Source: Afipia sp049747295 (GTDB lineage Bacteria > Pseudomonadota > Alphaproteobacteria > Rhizobiales > Xanthobacteraceae). Taken from it: a stretch of 64,000 nucleotides of DNA. The DNA lies in assembly GCF_049747295.1 (NCBI RefSeq), contig NZ_JBMHJM010000001.1, positions 1,674,001-1,738,000 of the forward strand, written 5' to 3'. Positions 17,914 through 26,386 of the stretch are shown here, piece by piece; the first letter of the stretch is position 1; every line of letters begins with the position of its first letter. The notes beneath the pieces are model-generated. The model was given only the letters and a program-made list of their open reading frames with translations. It did not search any database and was not told the origin of the DNA. A program made the translations under genes and the position numbers.

Positions 17914-18815
17914 TCATATGCTTTGGCGAAACGCCAATCCGCCTGCTCCACCACGAGGTCGATGAATGCTCTCACCTTCGCCGAGAGCAGCCGCGACGTC
18001 GGATAGACCAGATTGATCGGCATCGGCGGCGGCTCATAATCGGCCAGCACAACCTTCAAACGTCCCGCCTCGATCGCCTCCGCAGCCTGATAGGCCAACA
18101 CCATCGCGAGGCCACCATCCTGTTCCGCATGCAAGACCGCCGCATCGGCACTGTTGGTCGCGTAACGCGACACATGCGACACACGGACGTCGCGCCCGTT
18201 CTCCGTGAAGCTCCAGTCGTGAAGCGAACTGCGGCTGGTAAATCGAATAATCGCATGCTGGGCGAGGTCGGACGGCTTCATTGGCGTTCCGCGTTCTTTC
18301 AGATATCCCGGCGATGCCACCACCAGCAGCCGCATGTCGCCAACGCTGCGTGCGACCAGGCTTGAATCGGCGAGGTGTCCGATACGAACCGCGATATCGA
18401 TTCCCTCGTCGACGAGATTGACCATACGATCGGACAATCGCAGTTCAGCACTGACGGCTGGATACGCCCTCAGATAAGCCGACATCATGTGGCCCACATG
18501 CAGCCGTCCGAAAACCAGTGGCGCCGAGACCACCAGCCGTCCCGACGGCTGGGTACGCTCGGCCTGCGCTGATGCCTCTGCCTCTTCCACATCGCCAAGA
18601 ATGCGCCGCGCCCGCTCCAGGTAGCGCTCGCCGACATCGGTCAGCGTCACCGACCGCGTGGTCCGCTGCAGGAGCCGCGCCCCGAGGCGTTCTTCAAGAC
18701 CGGCCACCAACCGCGTAACCGCCGACGCGGACAGCCCGAGCTTGCGGGCCGCGGGGGCAAATCCCGCTAAATCGGCTACCGCGACAAAGGCTTGCATGGC
18801 GTCAATACGGTCCAT
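17910..18815 (-). CDS. LysR-family transcriptional regulator
   Basis: Regulator of 301 residues with an N-terminal winged helix (AARKLGLSASAVTRLVAGLEERLGARLLQR split over residues 20-52) and a C-terminal effector domain of the periplasmic-binding fold, beginning PSGRLVVSAPLVFGR near 92. The sequence resembles the DsdC/AaeR-like subgroup common in proteobacteria. It is divergent from the flavin-binding gene at 18926, with about 110 bases between, so that gene (and perhaps the glutathione transferase beyond) is its likely target. Confidence 0.9.
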   Translation of the reverse strand: MDRIDAMQAFVAVADLAGFAPAARKLGLSASAVTRLVAGLEERLGARLLQRTTRSVTLTDVGERYLERARRILGDVEEAEASAQAERTQPSGRLVVSAPLVFGRLHVGHMMSAYLRAYPAVSAELRLSDRMVNLVDEGIDIAVRIGHLADSSLVARSVGDMRLLVVASPGYLKERGTPMKPSDLAQHAIIRFTSRSSLHDWSFTENGRDVRVSHVSRYATNSADAAVLHAEQDGGLAMVLAYQAAEAIEAGRLKVVLADYEPPPMPINLVYPTSRLLSAKVRAFIDLVVEQADWRFAKAYD

Positions 18816-18925
18816 CAGATTATTTCATATTATGCAACGATGAACTGTCAATCCCGATGATTGCCCCTATACGCGAAAGAACTTACATCTGCGCGCGAGG
18901 TTGTGATGTGCCGAGGAGGTTTTTC

Positions 18926-19549
18926 ATGACCAACATTCATGTTTCGAGCGACGTTGCCTTCACCCCCGCCGTCAAGGCCATCCAGACGCGCAAAGGCTCC
19001 CGTGAGAGTTATGCGCGGGTCGAAGAACGTGGTGGATGGCGCACCGAAATCGATGACGGTCTCGCAGCCTTCATCAGCGAGCAGACGAGCTTTTTTCTGG
19101 CCACAGCCACGGCGGATGGGCAGCCGTATATCCAGCATCGCGGCGGACCGCCCGGCTTCATTCACGTCCTCGACAAGACGACGCTTGCGTTCGCCGATTT
19201 CCGCGGCAATCAGCAGTACCTCACCCAGGGAAACCTGTCCGAGAACCCGAAAGCCTACATTTTCCTGCTCGACTACGTTCACCGCCGCCGCATCAAGATC
19301 TGGGGCGAGGCGCGGGTCATCGAGGATGATCCCGCACTGGTCGCGTCCCTGATGCCGCGTGGCTATAAGGCGAAGTCCGATCAGGCGATTCTGTTCAAGG
19401 TTGCTGCCTGGGACATGAACTGTCCCCAGCATATCCCGCAGAAACTCGACGTCGCCGATGTCGCAGCCGTCATCGGCCAGCGCGACGAGCGCATTGCGGC
19501 CCTCGAGGCAGAAGTGGCGCAACTGAAGCAATTGCTTCCGGCCTCGTAA
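18926..19549 (+). CDS. Pyridoxamine-5'-phosphate-oxidase-fold flavin-binding protein
   Basis: A 207-residue split-barrel FMN-binding protein. ATG 18926 sits 5 bases behind GAGGAGG. Near residues 50-110 it has the barrel motifs SFFLATATADGQPYIQHRG and LAFADFRGNQQYLTQGNL, and RIKIWGEARVIEDD near 130. The C-terminus (VAAVIGQRDERIAALEAEV) is predicted to form a short coiled coil, perhaps for oligomerisation. Members of this group are general redox or stress proteins. It is probably controlled by the divergent LysR. The exact reaction is unknown. Confidence 0.82.
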   Translation: MTNIHVSSDVAFTPAVKAIQTRKGSRESYARVEERGGWRTEIDDGLAAFISEQTSFFLATATADGQPYIQHRGGPPGFIHVLDKTTLAFADFRGNQQYLTQGNLSENPKAYIFLLDYVHRRRIKIWGEARVIEDDPALVASLMPRGYKAKSDQAILFKVAAWDMNCPQHIPQKLDVADVAAVIGQRDERIAALEAEVAQLKQLLPAS

Positions 19550-19566
19550 CCACCGCTTCGCCCCGA

Positions 19567-20303
19567 TCAGGCAGCCGCTTTCAGCGGCTGCCATGCGTGT
19601 TCCGGATAATATTGCGCCATCATCCGATCGACATACGCAACGAGATTGGCGAATTCGCATGCCCGGTCGCGCAACGGCGAGTCGAAGAACGGCGTCAGTA
19701 ATCCTGCCAGCACCCCGAAAGCCGTTGCATCCACTCCGCAGGGACGATCGCCCATGAGATAGGGCTTCCAGCCCAGCAGCATCGACAACGCTGACAACGA
19801 CCTTGTGCCGAGTTCCACGATCTCCGGCAATGCATGACGACCAGGCCCGGTCATCCTAACAACATCTTCGACCCGCGCATGAGCCTCGCGTCGCACCTGA
19901 TCGCGAACCGCGTCCGGCAACGCGTCAAAAATTGCGACGGTCCTTTTTCAAAATTCTCCGGAATCACCCAGCGCATATAGACGAGCATCCAATAAAGCTG
20001 GTTTTCGACCATCCGCTCGATGGCCCAGGCTTCCGCACGCCGCGGCTCGTCGAGCGCGGCATCGAGGTCGAAATTATAGGTCTTCTCAAGATGCATGCGA
20101 ATAAAGGTCGAATCCGCAATGCGCGTTGCGCCGTCATCGAGGTAGGGCAATTGGCCCTTCGGTGACTGCTCCCGTGCGCCGATTTGCTTGTCATAAGCGA
20201 GGCCGAGCATCTTGAGCTGAACTTCAGTTTTGATAACGAAGGGGCTGGCCTCGGGAAGTCCAAAATAGGGGCCGAAGCCATACAGCGTGATCATGATGGA
20301 CAT
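19567..20303 (-). pseudogene. Glutathione S-transferase, frameshifted
   Basis: Two overlapping minus-strand frames together make one glutathione transferase of about 245 residues. The first (start 20303, or ATG 20294 behind AAGG) holds the thioredoxin-like domain, with SPKGQLPYLDDG and IADSTFIRMHLE, and runs through WVIPENFEKGP. The helical C-terminal domain then continues in another frame (AIFDALPDAVRDQVRRE ... MLLGWKPYLMGDRP). The switch falls near 19936-19941; one missing base restores a continuous protein. It is either a real inactivating mutation or a sequencing error. Each half alone looks unlikely to fold as an active enzyme. Confidence 0.75.
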
Positions 20304-20400
20304 CCTTGTATGTTGATGAGATGCCTGTTTGTAGCTACCCCCTGCTGCCAACGTGGTGTCAGCAGCAAACTGGGCGATCCACTCAGCGGGACTAAATTCA

Positions 20401-21099
20401 ATGAGACGCGCCGACCGGCTGTTTCAAATCATTCAAGTGCTTCGACGCAGCCGCAAACCGCTGACCGCGGAGACGATCGCCACTGAGCTCGAAACGTCCA
20501 AGCGGACGATCTATCGCGACATCGCCACCCTGATTGGCCAGCGCGTTCCGATCAGAGGCGAAGCCGGCACCGGCTACGTGCTGGAAAAAGGGTTCGACAT
20601 GCCCCCTCTCATGCTGACGCCGGACGAAATCGAAGCGGCCGTATTAGGCGCGCAATGGGTCGCCGGACGTGCGGATCGCGTGCTGGCGAAGGCCGCCCAC
20701 GATCTGATTGCGAAGATCGTCGAGACCGTTCCGGAACGTCTACAACCGCTGGCGCTTGAGCCCGCCAGTCGCGCGCCACCGAAACTGGAAGAGGAGGAGG
20801 ACACCATCGACATGACGCGATTGCGCGCCCATATTCATGCCGAGAGAAAGATCCAGCTCGATTATCGCGACGAACATGGCCGAGGCACGCAACGCACGAT
20901 TTGGCCAATTGCAGTCGGGTATCTGGAGACGGTCCGGCATCTCGCAGGATGGTGCGAGTTGCGCAAGGATTTTCGCAGTTTCCGCATCGACCGGATCGTT
21001 CAGGCGGACTTTCTGGACGAACGCTATCCCGAGCGCCGAACCGCTTTGCGAGTCAGATGGATGAAGAGCATGCACATGTCGCGTCTGCGCGAACGGTGA
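20401..21099 (+). CDS. HTH-WYL transcriptional regulator (YafY/DeoR-like)
   Basis: Regulator of 232 residues. The N-terminal helix-turn-helix (residues 1-60: MRRADRLFQIIQVLR, ELETSKRTIYRDIATLI) is followed by a WYL-type effector domain that binds a ligand or nucleic acid, with RTIWPIAVGYLETVRHLAGWCELRKD near 160-185. ATG 20401 starts the conserved MRRADRLFQ. It is divergent from the broken glutathione transferase gene, a common pairing for this family, and so may regulate it. The next gene starts at or just after its stop. Confidence 0.88.
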   Translation: MRRADRLFQIIQVLRRSRKPLTAETIATELETSKRTIYRDIATLIGQRVPIRGEAGTGYVLEKGFDMPPLMLTPDEIEAAVLGAQWVAGRADRVLAKAAHDLIAKIVETVPERLQPLALEPASRAPPKLEEEEDTIDMTRLRAHIHAERKIQLDYRDEHGRGTQRTIWPIAVGYLETVRHLAGWCELRKDFRSFRIDRIVQADFLDERYPERRTALRVRWMKSMHMSRLRER

Positions 21100-21104
21100 A
21101 GCGG

Positions 21105-21413
21105 ATGGATAATCCCTGCCAAAGCTGCGGCGCATGCTGTTCCTATTCGCGCAACTGGCCGCGCTTCACCATTGAAGACGATGCCGCGCTCGATCTGATC
21201 CCTGCGGAACTCGTCAACGAACGATTGTCCGGGATGCGGTGTGATGGAGAGCGATGCTGCGCGCTGGCCGGAAAAATCGGCGAGGCGACGTCATGTGGAA
21301 TTTATGCCATCAGACCAGAGGTTTGCCGGACATGCATGCCCGGCGACGCTGAATGCGCCATGGCCCGCCGCAAGTTCGGCCTTCCGGAACTTGCTGGCAA
21401 TTCTATCGGATAG
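21105..21413 (+). CDS. YkgJ-family cysteine cluster protein
   Basis: Small protein of 102 residues with the conserved pattern CQSCGACC near the N-terminus and CGIYAIRPEVCRTC near 65-78, giving the eight-cysteine layout of the YkgJ family, thought to bind Zn or an Fe-S cluster. ATG 21105 is chosen; an in-frame GTG at 21096 overlapping the WYL stop would add three residues. It probably shares a transcript with the WYL gene. The biochemical role of the family is unknown. Confidence 0.82.
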   Translation: MDNPCQSCGACCSYSRNWPRFTIEDDAALDLIPAELVNERLSGMRCDGERCCALAGKIGEATSCGIYAIRPEVCRTCMPGDAECAMARRKFGLPELAGNSIG

Positions 21414-21469
21414 TCGCGGAACGAAGCGGCTGTTGCGACGTCGACTCTCTCGAACAGGGAGCAAAGGCC

Positions 21470-21652
21470 ATGTTGCAAACTGAAATTCACACCTACGCGC
21501 GGCAATTGATGGAGACATTCGGTCAGAATGCCATCGCCAAGGCGGCGGAACGCGCAGTGGAATGTGAAGCGCAAGGCAATACGGACCAGGCGAAAACCTG
21601 GCGAAGCGTTGAAGACGCATTGAAGAGCATGCGCGGCCCGCGCCAAGGCTAA
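21470..21652 (+). CDS. Small conserved-looking hypothetical protein
   Basis: A 60-residue predicted cytoplasmic helical protein that starts MLQTEIHTYARQLMETFG and ends LKSMRGPRQG. The ATG at 21470 has a good GGGAGCAAAGG ribosome site, and codon use matches the neighbours. Similar short proteins with a central E-GN-DQA-TWR pattern are, to my recollection, frequent in Bradyrhizobium. I cannot assign a function. Confidence 0.65.
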   Translation: MLQTEIHTYARQLMETFGQNAIAKAAERAVECEAQGNTDQAKTWRSVEDALKSMRGPRQG

Positions 21653-21673
21653 GCCGGGTGCTCCGAGCGTCCG

Positions 21674-22129
21674 TTAGACCGATGTCGGTTCGGCGGCGGC
21701 CGCGGAGACGTCGTCGCTGGAAGCCGCGTGGGCGGCATTGGTGACATCATCCTCGTCGTCGAAATCATCGTCATTCACGTCGACGAAGGTGCTGAGCGGC
21801 GCGGTGGATAACGAAATGGAACGGCGGCTGCTTTGGGCGGACACCGGGCTCGTCGAGGGGGCTTCACGCGAGAGCGCGAAGAGCGTCGAACCGACAGTGC
21901 CGCCTTGCTCGGTCAGGTCTCGCTCGTTGCAGGATGCGGCGATCGCGAGGCTCAGCGAGTGCAAATGGGCGCGCCGATAGCAAAACAAAGCAAGCATAGC
22001 GCGTACATCGGAAGAGACGGTTTCCACCAGTTCTGCCAGTCCGTGCGGACTGGCGCGGTAGAGCGTTCCGAGGAACTCGTCACCTACGGGACAAGCATCG
22101 CTTTCAAAGACTGTTCGGCTCGACCACAT
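21674..22129 (-). CDS. Hypothetical protein with acidic tail
   Basis: A 151-residue protein of unknown function. ATG 22129 lies behind GGAGA and opens MWSSRTVFESDACPVGDEFLGTL. The first 95 residues look like a small helical domain (AELVETVSSDVRAMLALFCYRR, LAIAASCNERDL). The rest is low-complexity, with a Ser-rich stretch and a run of ten Asp/Glu residues within DVNDDDFDDEDDV near 125-138, then Ala-rich sequence. I recognise no family. Confidence 0.6.
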   Translation of the reverse strand: MWSSRTVFESDACPVGDEFLGTLYRASPHGLAELVETVSSDVRAMLALFCYRRAHLHSLSLAIAASCNERDLTEQGGTVGSTLFALSREAPSTSPVSAQSSRRSISLSTAPLSTFVDVNDDDFDDEDDVTNAAHAASSDDVSAAAAEPTSV

Positions 22130-22357
22130 GGCAAATCTCCCTGATGCGAAGGATGCAATGCAATATCCTAACGAGAGGTTAACCACCTTCGCCGGTACAG
22201 CCGTATGTTCACGTTTTATAGAGGGGTGTCGGAACGGCAACATATCCGGGCCGATTCGGCGCGGCTCGTTGTTTCCCGGCCAGGCTCGCGTCCCGAGTCC
22301 GAAGTTTGCATCCTTGCGCGGCAGCTTGGTTTGCGAACTTCAGCAAATTATTGATTT

Positions 22358-22412
22358 GGTTCAGAAGTCCGCATTCCAGACTCGCCGCACGAATGACGCG
22401 GACTTCTGAACC
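22358..22412. repeat. Perfect 15-bp inverted repeat (palindromic element)
   Basis: GGTTCAGAAGTCCGC (22358-22372) is the exact reverse complement of GCGGACTTCTGAACC (22398-22412), with a 25-base loop whose ends ATTC/GAAT can pair further. It lies 6 bases past the stop of the nitroreductase gene. No T run follows on the minus strand, so it is not a classical terminator. It may be a dispersed extragenic palindrome. Confidence 0.8.
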
Positions 22413-22418
22413 GCCACA

Positions 22419-23114
22419 CTATTCTCCGATGAAAGTCACCGCCGCGGCGAGATCCGCCCGCCGCGTTCGATAGCTGTTGGCAGGATGGCTGTTGTCCGGA
22501 TAGCCAAATGAAATCCCACACACGATACTTCGGTCCGCACCGAGGCCGAGATGCTCGCGAATCACATCCGAATGAGTAGCAAGTGCGGCTTGGGCGATTG
22601 TGGCTAGACCCATGGCTTCCGCAGCCAGCATGAAATTACTTACATACCCACCGCAATCGACCGCGCCATAGACACCAAGCGCCTCATCGCTTGTGATGAT
22701 CGCCACATGAGGCGCCCCAAACAGGCGGAAGTTCTCAAGTGACTGTTTGCGGTAAGCGCTCTTGTCGCCGCGGGCGATTCCGAGGGCACCATACAGTTGA
22801 AATCCAGTTTCCCGCCGCCGGTCGAGATAAACGCCCCGGTATTCGCGCGGGAACGGAAAATCGCCGGCGTGCGGTGCACCGTCGCTGGCGGCTTTGTACA
22901 TGACATCCGCGAAAGTACGGGCGGCGGTGCCGCTAAGAACGTGAACATGCCAACATTGACTGTTGGACCACGAGGCCGTTCGTTGCGCAGCCGTGAGAAC
23001 GCGCTCGATGGTGGCGCGCGGAACGGGATCCGGCTTGAATGCGCGGCAGGAAAACCGTGCAGCCAGAAGCCTCTCCACGACCGGCATGTCGTTGTCATCC
23101 ACTCGAGCGGGCAT
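22419..23114 (-). CDS. Nitroreductase-family FMN oxidoreductase
   Basis: NAD(P)H-dependent flavoprotein of 231 residues. It has the FMN-phosphate-binding N-terminus RFSCRAFKPDPVP near 20, then TASWSNSQCWHVHVLSG near 45, and the C-terminal GISFGYPD. Length is typical. ATG 23114 lies 5 bases after the acyl-CoA dehydrogenase stop, so it is the last gene of the TetR-led operon. There it could reduce a double bond or nitro/quinone group of the substrate, or be a housekeeping passenger. Its substrate is unknown. Confidence 0.87.
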   Translation of the reverse strand: MPARVDDNDMPVVERLLAARFSCRAFKPDPVPRATIERVLTAAQRTASWSNSQCWHVHVLSGTAARTFADVMYKAASDGAPHAGDFPFPREYRGVYLDRRRETGFQLYGALGIARGDKSAYRKQSLENFRLFGAPHVAIITSDEALGVYGAVDCGGYVSNFMLAAEAMGLATIAQAALATHSDVIREHLGLGADRSIVCGISFGYPDNSHPANSYRTRRADLAAAVTFIGE

Positions 23115-23119
23115 GGTGC

Positions 23120-24364
23120 TCAACGCCCTTTGGTCGGAATGGCGTTGAAGGGAACGTCCTTGTCGACACGGATATCGCCCGGCAGCCCCAGCACGCGCTC
23201 CGCGATGATGTTGCGCAGGATCTCGTCGGTGCCGCCGGCAATGCGATCGGACGGTGACCGCAACAGGATCGCCTGGAACTGTCCGGCTGCGGCGACACTG
23301 TCGGCATCGCTCAAGACGCCGGCCGCCCCCTGCAAATCCATGGCGAAGGTTGCGATGTCTTGCAGCATCGTGCCGGCCACGAGTTTGCCGATGGAATTCT
23401 CCGGCCCCGGGCGCTCCCCGCGCGACAGCGCCGAAATCGAACGGTAGCTGGTATATTTCAGGCCGCTCGCCTTGACCGCCCAGCTCGCCAGTTTCGAACG
23501 CACGTTCTTGTCGTCGATCGCGAGCCCGTCTTCCAGCATGAGGTTGCTGCAAAACGCGAACAGCTCGGGAAGGCCGGTCGACTGCCGCGCACCGATCGAC
23601 ATGCGCTCGTTCATCAGCGTTGTCAGCGAAACGTTCCAGCCGTCATTGACCGCACCTAACCGCTGCGAATCGGGAATCTTCACGTCGGTGAAATAGACCT
23701 CGTTGAATTCCGATTGACCGTTGGCCTGCTTGATCGGCTTCACCTCGACGCCGGGCGTCTTCATGTCGAGGAAAAACATCGTCAGGCCCTTGTGCTTGGG
23801 CTGGGTCGGATCGGTGCGCGTGATCACGATGCCGTAGTTGGAAAAATGCGCACCTGTGGTCCAGACCTTCTGGCCATTGATGATCCAGTCGTCGCCCTTC
23901 TTCTCCGCACGCGTGCGAAGTCCTGCGACGTCCGATCCGGCGGAAGGCTCGGAGAACAACTGGCACCAGATGTCCTCGCCGGATGCCAGTTTCGGCAAAT
24001 ACTTCGCTTTGTCCGCTTCGCTGCCGAATGCCATCACCGTCGGGCCGCACATGCCCTGGCCGATGAGAAAGACACCTTCCAGCTTGCCGTAGATGCCCTC
24101 TTCCTGCTGCCAGATCACCCGCTCGATGGGCGAAGCTCCGCGACCACCGTATTCCTTCGGCCAGTGCAGACACGCCCATCCGGCCTCGGCTTTTTTCTTC
24201 TGCCATTTCTTGGATTCGGCGAGGATGTCCCTGTCCTTCAGCGCAATGCGACCGACGGTCGGCTGTGACAACTCGGCTTCCAGTTCTTTGGGCGCATTGG
24301 CGCTGATCCAGGCACGTGCTTCGGCGCGGAACGCGGCTTCCTGCGGGGTGTCGTCGAAATTCAT
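23120..24364 (-). CDS. Acyl-CoA dehydrogenase (larger of a pair)
   Basis: FAD-dependent alpha,beta-dehydrogenation of an acyl-CoA, 414 residues. It has the N-terminal helical domain, the middle-domain motif CQLFSEPSAGSDVAGLRTRA near 130-150, KVWTTGAH near 170, and the C-terminal FAD-contact DEILRNIIAERVLGLP near 390. It lies 17 bases after the second acyl-CoA dehydrogenase gene. Such unequal pairs often act as an obligate heteromer on bulky CoA esters, as in steroid side chains, or as PimC/PimD on pimeloyl-CoA. The chain type is inferred only from the operon. Confidence 0.9.
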   Translation of the reverse strand: MNFDDTPQEAAFRAEARAWISANAPKELEAELSQPTVGRIALKDRDILAESKKWQKKKAEAGWACLHWPKEYGGRGASPIERVIWQQEEGIYGKLEGVFLIGQGMCGPTVMAFGSEADKAKYLPKLASGEDIWCQLFSEPSAGSDVAGLRTRAEKKGDDWIINGQKVWTTGAHFSNYGIVITRTDPTQPKHKGLTMFFLDMKTPGVEVKPIKQANGQSEFNEVYFTDVKIPDSQRLGAVNDGWNVSLTTLMNERMSIGARQSTGLPELFAFCSNLMLEDGLAIDDKNVRSKLASWAVKASGLKYTSYRSISALSRGERPGPENSIGKLVAGTMLQDIATFAMDLQGAAGVLSDADSVAAAGQFQAILLRSPSDRIAGGTDEILRNIIAERVLGLPGDIRVDKDVPFNAIPTKGR

Positions 24365-24381
24365 GATGCGATCCGATCCTC

Positions 24382-25509
24382 TTAGACGGCGTTGCGAAAG
24401 CGCATACGGTCGATCAACTGGCTTTCCCAGTAAGACAGACTGCCGAGCGAAAGCGCGAGCGCATTGGCACGCCGATAGTACAGGTGACAATCGAATTCCC
24501 AGGTGAAACCCATGCCGCCATGCACCTGGATGTTGTTTTTCGCGCAATGCTGAAACGCCTGCGTGGCGCTGATGCGCGCTGTCGCGGCCGCTTCCGGCAG
24601 TTCGGCCGCATTGGTCGACAACGCCCACGCGCCGTAATAGCAATTCGAGCGGGCCAGCGTCGCGGAGACGTACATATCCGCAAGCAAATGCTTCACTGCC
24701 TGGAATGATCCGATCTGCCGGCCGAACGCGATCCGGTCGAGTGCGTAATCCCGGCCCATCTCCAGCGCACGATCCGCACCACCAACCTGCTCGAATGCGG
24801 TGAGTACCGCAGCACGGTCGAGCACGCGCGTGAGAATGCTCCAGCCTTCGTTCGCCGCGCCAAGCGGCTCCGCCTTGCATCGATCGAAGATGATTTCCGC
24901 CTGATTGTGGGACTGATCGATGTTGGTCAATGTCTTGCGCTGAACGCCATCGCCACTGAGATCGACCAGAAACAAGCCAATATCGCTCTCACGGCCGGTT
25001 GAAGCCGTCCGCGCGGCAACGATCGCGAAATCGGCGATGGTGCCGTCCGCGACAGGCGCTTTGGTGCCGGAAACCGTGCCTTGCGAACCGGATACCTTGA
25101 TCGTCTTGTGCGCCGGATTGCCTGCGCCCTCAAACAGCGCCAGCGCTCCAACAGCCGCGCCGGATGCAATCGCCGGAAGCCATTTTGCTTTTTGGGCATC
25201 GCTGCCCGCGAGCATGATGGCTTCCGCCGCCAGATAGATCGTCGAGGCGAACGGCACCGGCGCCAGTGCCCGGCCCATTTCTTCCGCGATCACGCACAAT
25301 TCGAGGTAGCCTGCGCCGGCACCGCCAAACTGCTCGGGTATGGCAACGCCGAGGAAGCCCATTTCCGCGAGCCCTTTCCAGAGCGCGCGGTCATAGGGTT
25401 GCCTGCCCTCCAGCACGTCACGGACCGCCTTGGGCGGACAGCGCTCGGTTAGAAATCGCCGCGCTTCGTCGCGAAGTTGCTTTTGATCGTCGGAGAAATC
25501 GAAGTTCAT
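24382..25509 (-). CDS. Acyl-CoA dehydrogenase (smaller of a pair)
   Basis: A 375-residue acyl-CoA dehydrogenase that starts MNFDFSDDQKQLRDEARRFL and has the GIPEQ-like segment AIPEQFGGAGAGYLEL near 60 and the FAD-binding HGGMGFTWEFDCHLYYRRA near 340. The middle domain lacks the usual TEP-AGSD motif (ALFEGAGNPAHK appears instead), typical of the degenerate partner in heteromeric pairs. The start is the second in-frame ATG, at 25509. It sits in the operon between the SDR and the larger partner. Confidence 0.88.
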   Translation of the reverse strand: MNFDFSDDQKQLRDEARRFLTERCPPKAVRDVLEGRQPYDRALWKGLAEMGFLGVAIPEQFGGAGAGYLELCVIAEEMGRALAPVPFASTIYLAAEAIMLAGSDAQKAKWLPAIASGAAVGALALFEGAGNPAHKTIKVSGSQGTVSGTKAPVADGTIADFAIVAARTASTGRESDIGLFLVDLSGDGVQRKTLTNIDQSHNQAEIIFDRCKAEPLGAANEGWSILTRVLDRAAVLTAFEQVGGADRALEMGRDYALDRIAFGRQIGSFQAVKHLLADMYVSATLARSNCYYGAWALSTNAAELPEAAATARISATQAFQHCAKNNIQVHGGMGFTWEFDCHLYYRRANALALSLGSLSYWESQLIDRMRFRNAV

Positions 25510-25594
25510 GCGTTCCACCCGGAGTCTGTCGAAAGAAGGTCATCGGCGAGGGACTTGTTGGTGTTGTCACCCTCGCCGATCGGCGGCGATGCCG

Positions 25595-26353
25595 TTAGCG
25601 CGGCGCCATGCGGATCGCGCCATCGAGACGGATGACTTCACCGTTGAGCATCGGATTCTCGACGATATGCACGGCGAGATTGGCATACTCGCTGGGATCA
25701 CCGAGCCGCGCGGGATGCGGCACCTGCTCGCCGAGGCTTTTCCGTGCTTCCTCGGACAATCCCATCAACAACGGCGTCAGGAACAGACCCGGCGCGATGG
25801 TCATCACGCGGATGTTGAGCGAGGCAAGATCGCGCGCCACCGGCAAGGTGAGACCAACGATACCGCCTTTCGAAGCCGAATAGGCGGCCTGACCGATCTG
25901 GCCGTCATAGGCCGCAACGCTCGCGGTATTGATGCACACGCCGCGCTCTTCACCGATCGGAGCCGCGGTCTGCATGCGCTCGGCAACCAGCCGAATGCAG
26001 TTGAACGACCCGATCAGATTGACCTTGATGATGCGCGAGAAGTGATCGAGCGGATACGCGCCGTTCTTGCCGACGGTCTTCACCGCGCCGCCGATACCTG
26101 CGCAGTTGACCAGCACGCGAATGGTGCCGTGCGCAGCCTCAGCCTTCGCAATCGCTTCCTTGACCGGCGCTTCTTCCGACACGTCGCCAACCAGCGCGAG
26201 ACCCTTGATCTCGGCGGCGACCTTCTCGGCGCCCTCCTTGTTCATATCGATGACCGCAACCTTGGCGCCCTTGGCTGCCATGGCACGCGCTGTCGCGGCC
26301 CCCAGACCAGAGCCACCGCCTGTGACGAGAACCGAAATATCCTTGAGCTGCAT
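25595..26353 (-). CDS. Short-chain dehydrogenase, 3-hydroxyacyl-CoA dehydrogenase type II-like
   Basis: NAD-dependent oxidoreductase of 252 residues with the Rossmann motif TGGGSGLG near 11-18, VNCAGI near 87, the catalytic Ser in NTASVAA near 143 and the YSASK motif near 158. It resembles the mitochondrial HSD17B10-type enzyme that oxidises 2-methyl-3-hydroxyacyl-CoA. In this operon it would provide the third step of beta-oxidation for a branched acid, which fits the neighbouring racemase. Substrate assignment is inference. Confidence 0.87.
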   Translation of the reverse strand: MQLKDISVLVTGGGSGLGAATARAMAAKGAKVAVIDMNKEGAEKVAAEIKGLALVGDVSEEAPVKEAIAKAEAAHGTIRVLVNCAGIGGAVKTVGKNGAYPLDHFSRIIKVNLIGSFNCIRLVAERMQTAAPIGEERGVCINTASVAAYDGQIGQAAYSASKGGIVGLTLPVARDLASLNIRVMTIAPGLFLTPLLMGLSEEARKSLGEQVPHPARLGDPSEYANLAVHIVENPMLNGEVIRLDGAIRMAPR

Positions 26354-26386
26354 CAGTTGTTTCCTGCTTTGGTTTTGAAGGTTGGA

